Under the pieces are notes generated by a model. The model searched no databases and had not been told where the DNA came from. It saw only the letters and a program-made list of their open reading frames with translations. Position numbers and translations under genes: made by a program. 64,000 nucleotides of DNA from positions 2,294,001-2,358,000 of the forward strand of contig NZ_CP017562.2 of assembly GCF_001865575.2 (NCBI RefSeq), written 5' to 3'. This DNA is from Paraburkholderia sprentiae WSM5005. GTDB taxonomy: Bacteria; Pseudomonadota; Gammaproteobacteria; Burkholderiales; Burkholderiaceae. Positions 9,010 to 18,813 of the stretch are shown here, piece by piece. Numbering within the stretch: the stretch's first letter is position 1; every line of letters begins with the position of its first letter.

Positions 9010-9986
9010 TGAAACCACTCCAGACGATTACGCACCCTGAACAACCCGCAGGCGCCGATCGAAACCGCAAGCAGAAGAATCACGCCCTGGAATAGCGGCT
9101 GCCACAGCGCGTCGACGTTGAACACGAACAGCAGGTCGCCGATGGAACGGAACGCGAATGCGCCGAAGATCGCGCCGGTTGCGCTGCCCTTGCCGCCAAG
9201 CAGCGACACGCCGCCGATCACTACCGCAGCGATCGAAAACAGCGTGTACGAGTTGGCGCTGCCGAGGCTCGCTTCGCCGGTGTCGGTGAAGAACGTCAGA
9301 AACAGGCCGCCGATTGCCGCGAGCAGGCCGGCCAGCGTATAGCTCGCAAACTTCGCGCGGCGGATCGGCATGCCGGACAGGAAAGCCGCCGGTTCGGACG
9401 ACCCGGTCGCGTACGCCGCACGCCCGACCGCCGAGCGTTTGAAAGGAATCCAGACGATCACTATCGCTGCGAGCAGAATCAGCAGGCTCGCCGGCAGGAC
9501 GCCGGCGACCTTGCCGGTCAATGTGTCGGCGAGGTCCTCGTTGATCGATCCGCCGGGCACAGGGCGCAGCAGCAGCGCCAGTCCGTAGTAGACGGCGCCC
9601 GTCGCAATCGTGGTGACGATCGGCTGCAGCCGCCCAAAAATGATGATCACGCCGTTCAGCGCGCCGCACAGCGCGCCCGCCGCGAGCACACCGGCGATGC
9701 CGAGCGCGCTGTGCAGCGCGCCGCCGGTGACGATCCACGATCCAATGCAATTCGTCAGCACCAGCATCATGCCGATCGACAAGTCGATGCCGGCGGTCAG
9801 CACGACAAGCGCCTGCCCCATCGAGACGAGCGCGAGCAGGACCGCCTTGTTCGCTGCCGTCTGAAACACGTTGGCCGACAACGCCGACGGGTAGTTGAAG
9901 AGATAGATCGCGAACATCAGCACGAACAGGCCGAACGCGAACAGCGCTCCGCGATTCTCCACGTACCAGTAGCGCAGCCCGCTCAT
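9006..9986 (-). CDS. Sugar ABC transporter permease (RbsC/YtfT type)
   Basis: 326 residues; second BPD_transp_2 permease of the operon. It contains TAGIDLSIGMMLVLTN, the GRAAYATGSSEPAAFLSGM coupling segment and VVIGGVSLLGGKGSATG. Two different permeases with one fused ATPase and one binding protein match the YtfQRT-YjfF (galactofuranose) plan more than the single-permease ribose plan. Its ATG overlaps the stop of the ATPase gene by four bases. Confidence 0.9.
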   Translation of the reverse strand: MSGLRYWYVENRGALFAFGLFVLMFAIYLFNYPSALSANVFQTAANKAVLLALVSMGQALVVLTAGIDLSIGMMLVLTNCIGSWIVTGGALHSALGIAGVLAAGALCGALNGVIIIFGRLQPIVTTIATGAVYYGLALLLRPVPGGSINEDLADTLTGKVAGVLPASLLILLAAIVIVWIPFKRSAVGRAAYATGSSEPAAFLSGMPIRRAKFASYTLAGLLAAIGGLFLTFFTDTGEASLGSANSYTLFSIAAVVIGGVSLLGGKGSATGAIFGAFAFRSIGDLLFVFNVDALWQPLFQGVILLLAVSIGACGLFRVRNRLEWFQ

Positions 9987-11569
9987 AGCGCGACTCCCGT
10001 GGAAGGCGAAATCTGTCCGACAGACAGGTCGAGCGCACTGGCAATCAGGTTCTGCTCGGTGATCGCCGAGCCGACGAGTTCCTTCTTGATCCTGCCTTCG
10101 TACAGGACAAGCACGCGGTCGCAGCAGCCGATCAGCTCGTCATAGTCGGTCGAATAAAACACGATCGCCGCGCCTTCATCAGCGAGGCGCCTGAGCAGCT
10201 GATAGAGCTCCTGCTTGGTGCCGACGTCGATACCGCGCGTGGGATCGCTGAGCAGCAGAATCCTCGGCTGCCGGATCAGCCACTTCGCGATGACCACCTT
10301 CTGCTGGTTGCCGCCCGACAGCGAGCCCACCGGCGCGTCGACGCTGAATGCCTTGATCGCCAGCAGCTCCATCATCCGGTCGACGAGCGACTGCTGGCGC
10401 TCGCGATTGATCACGCCGGCGGTGGACATGCGATCGAGCGCGGCAAACGACAGGTTCTCGCGTACCGACATCGGCAGCATCAAGCCTTCGGTCTTGCGGT
10501 CCTCCGGTATCAGCGCCATACCGATGTCATTCGCGCGCGCGGCCGTCGGGCTCCCAATCGACACCGCTTTGCCGTCGATCTCGATCTTGCCCGCGCACCC
10601 GCGCAACACGCCGAACAGCGCGAGCAGCAGTTCACGCTGGCCTTGTCCGTCGAGCCCGCCTAGCCCGAGGATTTCACCGGCCCTCAACGAAAAGCTGATG
10701 CCCTGCAGCGTGTCGTTCCACGCGAGCTCACGACAGGCGAGAACCGGGGCGGTGGTGCGGTCGTCCGCGGGCTGGTTCGCCGGGTTGGCCGCGGGTTTGG
10801 CAGCGCGTTTGGCGGGAAACGCATGCTGGTACTTCCGGCCGATCATCATTTCGACGACCTCATTATCTGAGCGCATGCCTGCCTCGAAGCTCATCACATG
10901 ACGACCGTTGCGGTAGACCGTGCATTCGTCCGCGAGCGCCTTCACCTCGTGCATCCGGTGCGAGATGAACAGCAGCGCGAGCCCCTCTTCGCGCAGACGC
11001 TTGAGCACCTCGATCACGCGCGCGACGTCGGCCGCGGTCAGCGCAGAAGTGGCTTCGTCGAGGATCAGAATGCGCGGCGCGTGGGCCAGCCCCTTGGCGA
11101 GCTCGACGATCTGCTGGCGCGACAGCGGCAGGTCCCGGACTTTCGCCAGTGGATCGATGTCGGCAGCGCCCGCTCGGGCGAGCGCCTCCTCGGCCTGGCG
11201 GCGCTGGGTCCGCCGGTCGATCATCCCGAAACGTCGCGGCGGGTTCGAAGCGAAGATGTTGTCCGCCACGCTCAAGTCGGGGATCAGCGACAGCTCCTGA
11301 TACACGCAGACGATGCCGGCCGCATTCGCCTCCGCGGGCGACGCGAACGATACCTCCCGGCCATCGAGCTGCATCGTGCCTTCGTCCGGCTGCACGACGC
11401 CGGACATCACCTTTAGCAACGTGGACTTGCCCGCGCCGTTCTCGCCGAGGATCGCGTGAATGCGGCCCCGGCGCACCGTGAGCTCGGCGTGATCCAGTGC
11501 GACGGCGCCGCCGTAGCTTTTCGACACGCCAGACATCTGAAAGAACGGTTGCTCTGCACCTTGCAGCAT
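9983..11569 (-). CDS. Sugar ABC transporter ATP-binding protein (RbsA/MglA type)
   Basis: 528 residues with two fused ATPase domains. Domain 1 has Walker A GENGAGKST at 42-50, the degenerate signature LPLSRQQIVELAKGLA and Walker B ILILDEATSAL. Domain 2 has a degenerate P-loop (GLDGQGQREL) and a good signature SLSGGNQQKVVIAKWL. This asymmetric pattern is usual for carbohydrate importers of this class. A run of Pro/Ala/Asn (about residues 262-275) links the domains and looks unstructured. It energises the two permeases downstream. Confidence 0.92.
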   Translation of the reverse strand: MLQGAEQPFFQMSGVSKSYGGAVALDHAELTVRRGRIHAILGENGAGKSTLLKVMSGVVQPDEGTMQLDGREVSFASPAEANAAGIVCVYQELSLIPDLSVADNIFASNPPRRFGMIDRRTQRRQAEEALARAGAADIDPLAKVRDLPLSRQQIVELAKGLAHAPRILILDEATSALTAADVARVIEVLKRLREEGLALLFISHRMHEVKALADECTVYRNGRHVMSFEAGMRSDNEVVEMMIGRKYQHAFPAKRAAKPAANPANQPADDRTTAPVLACRELAWNDTLQGISFSLRAGEILGLGGLDGQGQRELLLALFGVLRGCAGKIEIDGKAVSIGSPTAARANDIGMALIPEDRKTEGLMLPMSVRENLSFAALDRMSTAGVINRERQQSLVDRMMELLAIKAFSVDAPVGSLSGGNQQKVVIAKWLIRQPRILLLSDPTRGIDVGTKQELYQLLRRLADEGAAIVFYSTDYDELIGCCDRVLVLYEGRIKKELVGSAITEQNLIASALDLSVGQISPSTGVAL

Positions 11570-11605
11570 GCTTCGTCTCCCGTCACAGCGCCGGTCATCG
11601 TCCGA

Positions 11606-12733
11606 TCACTGGTTGCCCTGGCTCTGCTTCATGATTTCCTGCGCAGAGAAATTGATGCCGCAACTCGGAAACGAGTTGCCGACGAAGAAGTTATCCGAGT
11701 CGTTCGGGAAATAGTTGACGTTCGCCTTCAGCTTCGAATCGTCGGTCACGTCGAGCGGCAGCTTGATCGCGACTGGGATCGTCTGGCCGTCCAGCGCAGC
11801 GAGCGCCGTCTTGATCGCCACGGCCACCTGCGCAGGACCGGTGCCCGCCGACGTGCACTTCAGGCCTTGGCTCCCATACTGCGCGCAGAACTTGCGAAAG
11901 CCGTTCTCCGTCTCGCCGCCGAAAGGCACGAACGGATGTTTCGCATCGAGCATCGCGCGCACGACGCCGGTGTCGCCGCCTTGCGCCGAAATGCCATCGA
12001 AATGACCCTGCACCGCAATCGCGTCGGCGACGGCCTTTTGCGCGACCCCGTCGTCCCACTTGCCGTAGACCTGGACGACATTCCACTTCTTGCCCGTGTC
12101 GTCCAACGTTTTCACGAAACCGTTGTGCCGGTCGGTGTCGACCGACGTGCCCGCCACCCCGCGAACCTCGAGCACCTTGCCGCCGTTCGACAGATGTGCC
12201 GCGAGCCACTTCGCCCACAGCACGCCGAGCCCATACTGGTCGACGTTGACGTTGATCGCGTCTTCGCTGTCGAGCGTGTTGTCGAAAGCGATCAGCACGA
12301 CGCCGGCTTTCTTCGCGCGGCGGATCGCGGGGCCGAACGAGGAAGGATTTTGCGCGTCCACGATGACCGCGTCATAGCCGGCATCGATGAAGTTGTTGAC
12401 GGCCGAGATCTGCGCCGGGACGTCCTCGCCGGTCGACACGACCTTGAATTCCTTGAGCTTGGCGGCGACGGTCGGTTGCGCCGTGTAGGCCTTGGCCGTC
12501 TTGATCATCTGGATACGCCAGGTGTTCGCGATATAGCCGTTCACGAGTGCGATCCGGTAGGGTCCGTTCTTCTTCGGATACTTGATGAACTTCGTGTCGC
12601 TCTTCCACGGGACCAGGCAGGTGGGATCGCTGGACGGCCCTGAAACGATCGAAGCCTGCGCGAATGCCGCGCTTGCGCACAGCGCCAATGCAGCGCTCGC
12701 CGCCGCTCGAAGCACGTGGATTCCTGAAAGCAT
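11606..12733 (-). CDS. Periplasmic sugar-binding protein of the ABC importer
   Basis: 375 residues from the ATG at 12733, preceded by AAAGGAGA. A Sec signal peptide ends near ASAAFAQA (about residue 25). The mature part is a Peripla_BP_4 type-I fold: RIALVNGYIANTWRIQM, DAVIVDAQNPSSF, VLIAFDNTLDS, VRGVAGTSVDTDRHNGF and GISAQGGDTG. Four Cys residues (in DPTCLVPW, RKFCAQYG, GLKCTSAG and PSCGINF) could form two disulfides. It is the first gene of the leftward operon and delivers substrate to the permease pair. The sugar is unknown. Confidence 0.9.
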   Translation of the reverse strand: MLSGIHVLRAAASAALALCASAAFAQASIVSGPSSDPTCLVPWKSDTKFIKYPKKNGPYRIALVNGYIANTWRIQMIKTAKAYTAQPTVAAKLKEFKVVSTGEDVPAQISAVNNFIDAGYDAVIVDAQNPSSFGPAIRRAKKAGVVLIAFDNTLDSEDAINVNVDQYGLGVLWAKWLAAHLSNGGKVLEVRGVAGTSVDTDRHNGFVKTLDDTGKKWNVVQVYGKWDDGVAQKAVADAIAVQGHFDGISAQGGDTGVVRAMLDAKHPFVPFGGETENGFRKFCAQYGSQGLKCTSAGTGPAQVAVAIKTALAALDGQTIPVAIKLPLDVTDDSKLKANVNYFPNDSDNFFVGNSFPSCGINFSAQEIMKQSQGNQ

Positions 12734-12935
12734 GATGTCTCCTTTTCGTTCGATTGGACGTACCGATTGCCGGCGCACATGGCTGGTCGTGGATGGCCGG
12801 CACGGTGTGCGTGACGCACGAAAACTTACGGAGTTGCTATAGCGGGACTGGATCGGACTTGCAGAAGGACTTTTTGAACGGCGCCTGCTCGAAGCGACAA
12901 GGACGGCATGCGCAAACGCGTTCCCGTTTGACAGT

Positions 12936-12974
12936 ACTGGCATACCAATCCGCGCGCGATAGTGGTTTACCAGT
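12936..12974 (-). promoter_or_regulatory. Candidate operator for the sugar ABC operon
   Basis: ACTGGCATACCA at 12936-12947 and TGGTTTACCAGT at 12963-12974 form an inverted repeat with two mismatches. Each arm contains TGGTnnnCCA, the core bound by several FadR-type GntR regulators (UxuR/ExuR-like sites are TTGGTATACCAA). It lies about 200 bases upstream of the binding-protein gene in the 341-base gap 12734-13074. I see no gene in that gap. Confidence 0.35.
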
Positions 12975-13074
12975 GAGTCCGGCGCGCGCGGCGACCGGAC
13001 CGAAACCCCTGGTGGATAAGGACCGGGCTACCGTGAACGGAGGCGGCGTTGCACGGTGATTCCGGAATCAAACC

Positions 13075-14181
13075 TCAATCGGCGTTTGTGCCGTCGAACT
13101 CAACGATTTCAACCCAGTTCGCGCCCTTGCCGACCGGATACTGTCCGATCGCGCTCAATTTGCCAGTCTGACGATCGATGTTGTAAACGCTAAGACTCGT
13201 CGACAATTGCCCGACACACAGCAAGTACTTGCCGGACGGATCGATATTGAATCCACGCGGTTGTTTTTCGGTCTGGTATGTACCGATACGCGTCAGCTTG
13301 CCCGAGGCAGCGTTGACCTTGTACGCCGCGAGCGTGCTCGATGTGCGCTCCGATGCAAACAGGAATCGCCCGTCCGGGGTCAGGTGGAGATCGGCCCCCC
13401 ATGGTTTGCCGCCGGAGAAATCGGGCGGCAGGATCGAGACAGTTTCGACCGGCTTGACGGCGTCGCGGGTGCTATCGAAGGCGAGTACGTGCAGCTTGCC
13501 GTCGAGTTCATCGATCAGGTACGTGAAGCGATGATCCGGCGAGAATACGAAGTGGCGCGGTCCCGATTTCGGCGGCAACGAATAGGCGGGCGCGGTGTCT
13601 TCGGTCAAGTGCCCATTCGAGGCGTCGAACTTGAGACGAAGCCAGGCATCCGCGCCCAGTACCGACGCGAATACGAAACGGTTGTCCGGAGCGTTGCGGA
13701 TCGCATGAGCCATCGGGCCGGTCTTGACAGTCTGCTGCACGTTGCCGACCACACCGTCCGCGCCGATCGGGTTCACCGCCAGAAGGTTGCCGCCATATGA
13801 CGCGGAAAAGAGGTAACGGCCGTTTGCGTCCGTCGAGATATACGCCATGCTATCCGCAAGCGGGGACCTGCCGAGTTCGATCAGCCGGCCATCGAGGGGA
13901 TTGACCGCAAAGCTCACCACGCTATAAGGCTTCGAGCGCAGTCCTGCGTAGAGCCGGAGATGATCCGGCGAAAACGACATCGGCATCACCGTTGCACCGA
14001 CCGGCACAGTCTCCACGGGCGCAAGCGAGCCGTTCGACTTGTCGAGACTGAAAACCGAGATATCCTGACTATCTGCATTCGATACATATGCGTACGTCGC
14101 GGCCTGTGAAATGCAGGAGAGGGAAGCACCGGCAATCAGCATTGCGGTGGCGCCCAGGACGCCTTTAACATTCATGTTCAT
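13075..14181 (-). CDS. Secreted lactonase family protein (YkgB/Pgl-type seven-bladed propeller)
   Basis: 368 residues. An N-terminal signal peptide (hydrophobic run, cleavage near ISQAATYA, about residue 28) predicts a periplasmic protein. The rest is a repeating beta-propeller with the lactonase-family phrases TYAYVSNADSQDISVFSLD, SFSPDHLRLYAGL, ISTDANGRYLFSASYGG, GPRHFVFSPDHRFTYL and LTPDGRFLFASERTSSTL. Cytosolic relatives hydrolyse 6-phosphogluconolactone. A periplasmic form next to a sugar ABC operon suggests an aldonolactone, but the gene is separated from that operon by 341 bases and may be independent. Confidence 0.85.
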   Translation of the reverse strand: MNMNVKGVLGATAMLIAGASLSCISQAATYAYVSNADSQDISVFSLDKSNGSLAPVETVPVGATVMPMSFSPDHLRLYAGLRSKPYSVVSFAVNPLDGRLIELGRSPLADSMAYISTDANGRYLFSASYGGNLLAVNPIGADGVVGNVQQTVKTGPMAHAIRNAPDNRFVFASVLGADAWLRLKFDASNGHLTEDTAPAYSLPPKSGPRHFVFSPDHRFTYLIDELDGKLHVLAFDSTRDAVKPVETVSILPPDFSGGKPWGADLHLTPDGRFLFASERTSSTLAAYKVNAASGKLTRIGTYQTEKQPRGFNIDPSGKYLLCVGQLSTSLSVYNIDRQTGKLSAIGQYPVGKGANWVEIVEFDGTNAD

Positions 14182-14247
14182 ACTCCAGTTAGAAATGATT
14201 TCAATTGTCTAGATCGACCAGCGCTGTGCCTCGGTCAGTCGGCGCTT

Positions 14248-15804
14248 TTATTGCGCGGCGAGGCGGAATGCCGAGACCGCATCCGTCATTGACTGCGCCT
14301 GCTGTTCGAGCGCGCTCGCGGCAGCGGCGGCCTGTTCGACGAGTGCGGCATTCTGTTGAGTCACCTGGTCCATCTGCGTTACCGCCTGGCCGACCTGTTC
14401 GATGCCCGTGCTCTGCTCGATCGTTGCTGCCTTGATTTCATTCATGATGGTGGCCACGCCGCGCACGGCGCTAACAATTTCCTTCATCGACTGACCCGTC
14501 TGCGCGACCAGGCTATTGCCGTTAGCCACGTCCTCGACCGAGGCGCCGATCAAGGCCTTGATCTCCCGGGCGGCGTCCGCGCTGCGCAGTGCGAGACTGC
14601 GAACTTCGCTTGCGACCACGGCGAAGCCGCGTCCCTGCTCACCCGCCCGCGCCGATTCGACCGCCGCGTTCAGCGCAAGGATATTCGTCTGAAATGCGAT
14701 GCTGTCGATCATCCCGGTGATTTCGGCGATCCTGCGCGAACTCTGGCTGATTGAATTCATTGTCTGGATGGCGCGCTCGACCACTTCGCCGCCATGCTCG
14801 GCGACATCGGCTGCGCTCGCAGCCTGGGTGCTTGCCTGCTGCGCGTTATCCGCGTTCTGTTTGACGGTGGACGTCAATTGCTCCATGCTGGCCGCGGTTT
14901 CTTCGAGTGCCGCTGATTGCTGCTCCGTGCGGCTCGACAAATCCAGATTACCCGCGGCAATCTCGCGCGCGCCGCCGTAAATGGCCTCGCAACTGTTGCG
15001 CACGTTCGCCACTGTCTGCGCCAAACCACGCTGCATCCGCTGCATCGCCGCGAATAGCTGACCGATCTCGTTGCCGCTCGCCTCGGGAATGCGCGCTGTC
15101 AGATCGTTCGCCGCGATTCGATCGAGCAGATTGGCGGCGTCCTTCAGCGGAGCCGTCACGATGCGCCGCAGCGCGAAATGCGAAGCGACGATCAGGGCTA
15201 GCGCCGCGCTCACGCCGAAGATGACCAGACTGACGACCCACGTATATTCGCGATCGACCTGCGCGATGGCGTCGTTCGACAACGTGTTAGCGATGCTCTG
15301 GAATTTCTCAACATTCACCGAATACGCGATACCGGTTGACGTAATGTCGTGGTCGTTGATAGCGGCGTAAGCGTTGGTATCGCCGGCACGCAACGCATCG
15401 AAGGCTTTCTTCAGAATCGCGGCGAGGTTGACTGACGATTCGATCAACTGCTGCTTCAAGCCGTCGTCCTGGCCACGAAATGCGGCGGCGCTTCGAAACG
15501 ACTCGGTTTCCGCCGCCGCCCGGTTCATCGTCGTTTCGGCGCTCTTCAATGCCGAGTCCCGCGTCGTCTCGTCGTTGCGCTCCTTGAGAGCCGAGTAGGC
15601 TCGCGTCAACGCGGCTCGAGTGCGTGTCGAGTCCTTATATGCGTCGTTGACGAGAATTTCCTGGGTCGCAATCTGGTGGATGCGGTTGAGATTGGCATTC
15701 GCGCGGCTGAGCGTGGCGACACCGATCACGCCGCCCAGCAAAATCATCGCCGCAAAGATCAGAAAAACAGCCAGGAGACTATTTCGAACCGATACGTTTC
15801 TCAT
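14248..15804 (-). CDS. Methyl-accepting chemotaxis protein
   Basis: 518 residues. TM1 spans about residues 10-31. A periplasmic four-helix-bundle sensor (about 32-188) rich in Ala, Asn and Asp follows, then TM2 at about 189-211, a HAMP domain (to about 266) and a long cytoplasmic coiled coil. The signalling hairpin has the conserved [26 protein letters not shown]. The C-terminus ends at AFRLAAQ without the CheR-docking NWETF pentapeptide. The ligand is unknown. No che genes are nearby, so it must feed the core chemotaxis array encoded elsewhere. Confidence 0.92.
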   Translation of the reverse strand: MRNVSVRNSLLAVFLIFAAMILLGGVIGVATLSRANANLNRIHQIATQEILVNDAYKDSTRTRAALTRAYSALKERNDETTRDSALKSAETTMNRAAAETESFRSAAAFRGQDDGLKQQLIESSVNLAAILKKAFDALRAGDTNAYAAINDHDITSTGIAYSVNVEKFQSIANTLSNDAIAQVDREYTWVVSLVIFGVSAALALIVASHFALRRIVTAPLKDAANLLDRIAANDLTARIPEASGNEIGQLFAAMQRMQRGLAQTVANVRNSCEAIYGGAREIAAGNLDLSSRTEQQSAALEETAASMEQLTSTVKQNADNAQQASTQAASAADVAEHGGEVVERAIQTMNSISQSSRRIAEITGMIDSIAFQTNILALNAAVESARAGEQGRGFAVVASEVRSLALRSADAAREIKALIGASVEDVANGNSLVAQTGQSMKEIVSAVRGVATIMNEIKAATIEQSTGIEQVGQAVTQMDQVTQQNAALVEQAAAAASALEQQAQSMTDAVSAFRLAAQ

Positions 15805-15942
15805 GCCGCTTTTTCAACCCGTTGTTGTACGATGACTTGTTATCGGCAAATTACGCAATCTCTTTAGGAAACAGCCATGCCGATGGGCTTGATGCGGGAC
15901 ATCAGACTTCTGGTGAGGCGCTTCATCGCGGAGCGGGCCGGC

Positions 15943-18339
15943 TCATCGCTCTCCCACTATCTGACCCGTAGCGACCGATCCGTGCATCGCCGCGATGAGC
16001 GCATGCAACTGCTCGATCGTGAATGGTTTGCGAAGCGACTTGCAATCGAAGCCGAGCTCTTGCGGCGTCGGTGCGTCGTGACCCGACGCAAAAATGATCC
16101 TGATGCCCGGATGGCGCTCGATAGCCGCCCTCGCCAGTTCAACGCCCGACTGCCCCGGCAGGACGATGTCGGTGAGAAGCACATCGGTTTTCCCGGTCAT
16201 CAAGGCACGCATTGCTGCTTGCGCATTCGCAGCCCGACGCACCTCATAGCCCATGCTGATCAGTAGTTCGCTGACCGCCTCCCGCGATTCGGTGTCATCG
16301 TCTACGACGAGGATCGCGAGGCTTGCTGGTACATACGACGGCTCGGACGACGACAACGCTGCCGACGACGGTGCGAGCTGCGGCTGCGCCTCAGCCGTGC
16401 CGGCCGGCCCCAGCATCCGGCGGATTTTCGATGCGAGCTGCTCCCGGCTGTAGGGCTTGCTCAGCAGATGCACACCCGCGTCCAGCCGGCCGCCATGCAC
16501 GATTGCATTCTGCGTATAGCCCGACGTGAACAGGACCTTCAGCTTCGGCAGCACCCTCGTCGCGAGTTTTGCGAGTTCGGTGCTGCGCATCGTACCGGGC
16601 ATCACCACGTCCGTGAACATCAGATCGATATGTATCCCGCTTTGCACGATCACGAGCGCACTCGGGGCGTCGTCCGCCTTCAGCACCGTATAACCCAGTT
16701 GTCCGAGCGTTTCGACGACGGTGGCCTGAACCCGTCTGTCATCCTCAACGACGAGAATCGTTTCGGCCCCGCCGGTGGGGGCGACCGGCTGCGCGGGGTC
16801 AAGATCGACAGCCTTCTCCATCGAACGGGGCAAGTAGATCTTCACGGTTGTGCCGTGCCCAGGCTCGCTGTAGATCCTGATGTGGCCTTCGCTTTGCTTG
16901 ATGAAACCGTACGCCATGCTCAGGCCCAGCCCCGTGCCCTGGCCTTCCGGCTTGGTCGTGAAAAACGGCTCGAAGGCGCGCTCGAGGACATCGCGGTTCA
17001 TGCCCGTTCCGGTATCGGTGATGGCGAGCAGCACGTATTGCCCCTCGCGAACGTCGGCGGCGAGCGCGCTGTAATGCTCGTCGAGCATGGCGTTCGACAG
17101 CTCGAGAGTCAGCTTGCCGCCCTCGGGCATCGCATCGCGCGCGTTGATGGCCAGATTCAACACCACGTTTTCGAGATGGTTCGGATCGACCAGCGTGTTC
17201 CACAGGCCGCCGCCAATGACAGTTTCGATATCGATCACTTCGCCTAGCACCCGTCTGAGCAGATCGTCCATGCCCCGCAGCATGACAGCCAGGTTCACGA
17301 CGATCGGCTGCAGCGCCTGGCGGCGTCCGAACGCGAGCAGCTGCGAGGCGAGATTGGCGCCTTGCTCGACGGCTTCAATCGCCTTGTTTAGACGCTCACG
17401 TGTCCAGGCATCGCGGCCATGACGGCCTTCCAGCAGTTCGAGGTTGCCGCGTAACACCTGAAGTACGTTGTTGAAATCGTGCGCGACGCCGCCCGTCAGC
17501 TTGCCGAGCGCTTCCATCTTCTGGGACTGGAGCAATGCCGCCCGTGACTTTTCCAGTTGTGCCTGCGCGGTCCTGCGTTCCGTGACGTCCCGGGTGATCT
17601 TGGCGAAGCCGATCGGTTCCCCGTCTTCGTCGCGGATCGCGTCAATGACGACGTTGGCCCAGAACCGGCTACCGTCCTTTCTGACCCGCCAGCCTTGGGT
17701 CTCGAACCGCCCTTCGGTTGCAGCTATACGCAGGCCGTGTTCCGGCAGGCCCTGAGCCGCGTCTTCGGCCGAATAGAACCGCCTGAAGTGCGTTCCGACC
17801 ACTTCACTGGCCTGATAGCCCTTGATGCGTGCCGCTCCCAGATTCCAGTTCGTCACGTATCCCTCGGGGGACAGCATGTATATCGCGTAATCGGTTACCC
17901 CTTGCACCAGCAGCCGGAACCGTCGCTCGCTTTCGATCTTGGCTTCATGGGCCATGCGTTTGTCGGTTGTGTCGCGCACGATCTTGCCAAAGCCGACGAA
18001 GCTTCCGTCGGCCGCGTAAAGGGGCGTGACGAGCACGCTGGCCCAGAACTTGGTGCCGTCCTTGCGTACCCGCCACCCTTCGGCATCGTATTGGCCGTGC
18101 TCCCGCGCCGCGCGTAGTGCCGCGTCCGGAACGCCGTTGCGCCGGTCCTCGTCCGCGTAAAAGACGGAGAAGTGTCGGCCAATGATTTCATCGGCTTCGT
18201 AACCCTTGATGCGCCTCGCGCCAAGGTTCCAGCTGGCAACATGACCGTTTCCGGTCAGTCTGAAGATTGCATACTCCGATACGGCCGCGATCAGCAGCGG
18301 CGGCCACCTTGCTTCAATATCGTCCTCGTTGCCGTGCAT
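15943..18339 (-). CDS. PAS-containing hybrid histidine kinase with two receiver domains
   Basis: 798 residues, no membrane segment, so cytoplasmic. There are two PAS/PAC repeats (about 15-125 and 140-255) with nearly the same core (SWNLGARRIKGY and NWNLGAARIKGY). A HisKA domain follows with phospho-acceptor H287 in GGVAHDFNNVL. The HATPase has N-box NLAINARDAM and G-boxes DTGTGM and GQGTGLGLS. Receiver 1 (about 525-640) has acceptor D577 and receiver 2 (about 673-785) has D724; both keep the paired acidic residues and the KP Lys. No output domain or cognate regulator is adjacent. The twin PAS resemble heme/flavin redox or aromatic sensors, but no ligand residue can be assigned. Confidence 0.92.
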   Translation of the reverse strand: MHGNEDDIEARWPPLLIAAVSEYAIFRLTGNGHVASWNLGARRIKGYEADEIIGRHFSVFYADEDRRNGVPDAALRAAREHGQYDAEGWRVRKDGTKFWASVLVTPLYAADGSFVGFGKIVRDTTDKRMAHEAKIESERRFRLLVQGVTDYAIYMLSPEGYVTNWNLGAARIKGYQASEVVGTHFRRFYSAEDAAQGLPEHGLRIAATEGRFETQGWRVRKDGSRFWANVVIDAIRDEDGEPIGFAKITRDVTERRTAQAQLEKSRAALLQSQKMEALGKLTGGVAHDFNNVLQVLRGNLELLEGRHGRDAWTRERLNKAIEAVEQGANLASQLLAFGRRQALQPIVVNLAVMLRGMDDLLRRVLGEVIDIETVIGGGLWNTLVDPNHLENVVLNLAINARDAMPEGGKLTLELSNAMLDEHYSALAADVREGQYVLLAITDTGTGMNRDVLERAFEPFFTTKPEGQGTGLGLSMAYGFIKQSEGHIRIYSEPGHGTTVKIYLPRSMEKAVDLDPAQPVAPTGGAETILVVEDDRRVQATVVETLGQLGYTVLKADDAPSALVIVQSGIHIDLMFTDVVMPGTMRSTELAKLATRVLPKLKVLFTSGYTQNAIVHGGRLDAGVHLLSKPYSREQLASKIRRMLGPAGTAEAQPQLAPSSAALSSSEPSYVPASLAILVVDDDTESREAVSELLISMGYEVRRAANAQAAMRALMTGKTDVLLTDIVLPGQSGVELARAAIERHPGIRIIFASGHDAPTPQELGFDCKSLRKPFTIEQLHALIAAMHGSVATGQIVGER

Positions 18340-18486
18340 GAGACTCCCGTTGTGTATAGCGGTCCGATCCGGGTCAACCCCTTCCAGTTAGTTTGACCAA
18401 GCCCCAGCAGCCGGTACGTTCCCACCCTTGCGTGAATGCTCACCGGAAAGCAGATACACATCCATGGACGCGGATCGGTACTGGCC

Positions 18487-18588
18487 CTAGCCGAGCAGAT
18501 CGGGGCTGGCGTGCGCAGACTCATAGCTGGCGACATCCAATGTGCCGATGAAGCCATGAATGAAGACGACTGGCAAGGGATTGCTCAT
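18487..18588 (-). pseudogene. 5' fragment of an alpha/beta hydrolase gene
   Basis: From the ATG at 18588 the frame reads MSNPLPVVFIHGFIGTLD, the oxyanion-hole start of an alpha/beta hydrolase, and stops after 33 residues (SPDLLG then TAG). The next 150 bases on that strand do not continue the fold. The rest of 18340-18772 shows nothing else that I can support. This looks like a decayed gene, upstream of and divergent from merR. Confidence 0.5.
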
Positions 18589-18772
18589 GCGTGGTGGATG
18601 AGAGCTGTTATCCATCGTCAGTTCAGCATCCGCGAACGGACACGAGGTAAAACCGTTGCCGAAATTGTCACCAATTTTGGCCGCGGTGTCGACTCGCGGC
18701 AAAGCTCGATCGGCGCGTGCCGCACCGACCGCGTATCGCCGTGGGTTCGAACGGGCTGACATGGCGATGCGC

Positions 18773-18803
18773 TTGACTTAGAGTGCACTCGAAGTCCTAA
18801 CCT
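18773..18803 (+). promoter_or_regulatory. MerR-type promoter with 19-base spacer and operator palindrome
   Basis: TTGACT at 18773-18778 (-35) and TAACCT at 18798-18803 (-10) are 19 bases apart, the overlong spacing that MerR activators correct by twisting DNA. The spacer holds the palindrome CTTnGAGTGCACTCnAAG at 18777-18794. It lies just upstream of the merR start, so the regulator very probably controls its own operon. Confidence 0.8.
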
Positions 18804-18813
18804 GAGATCCGTC

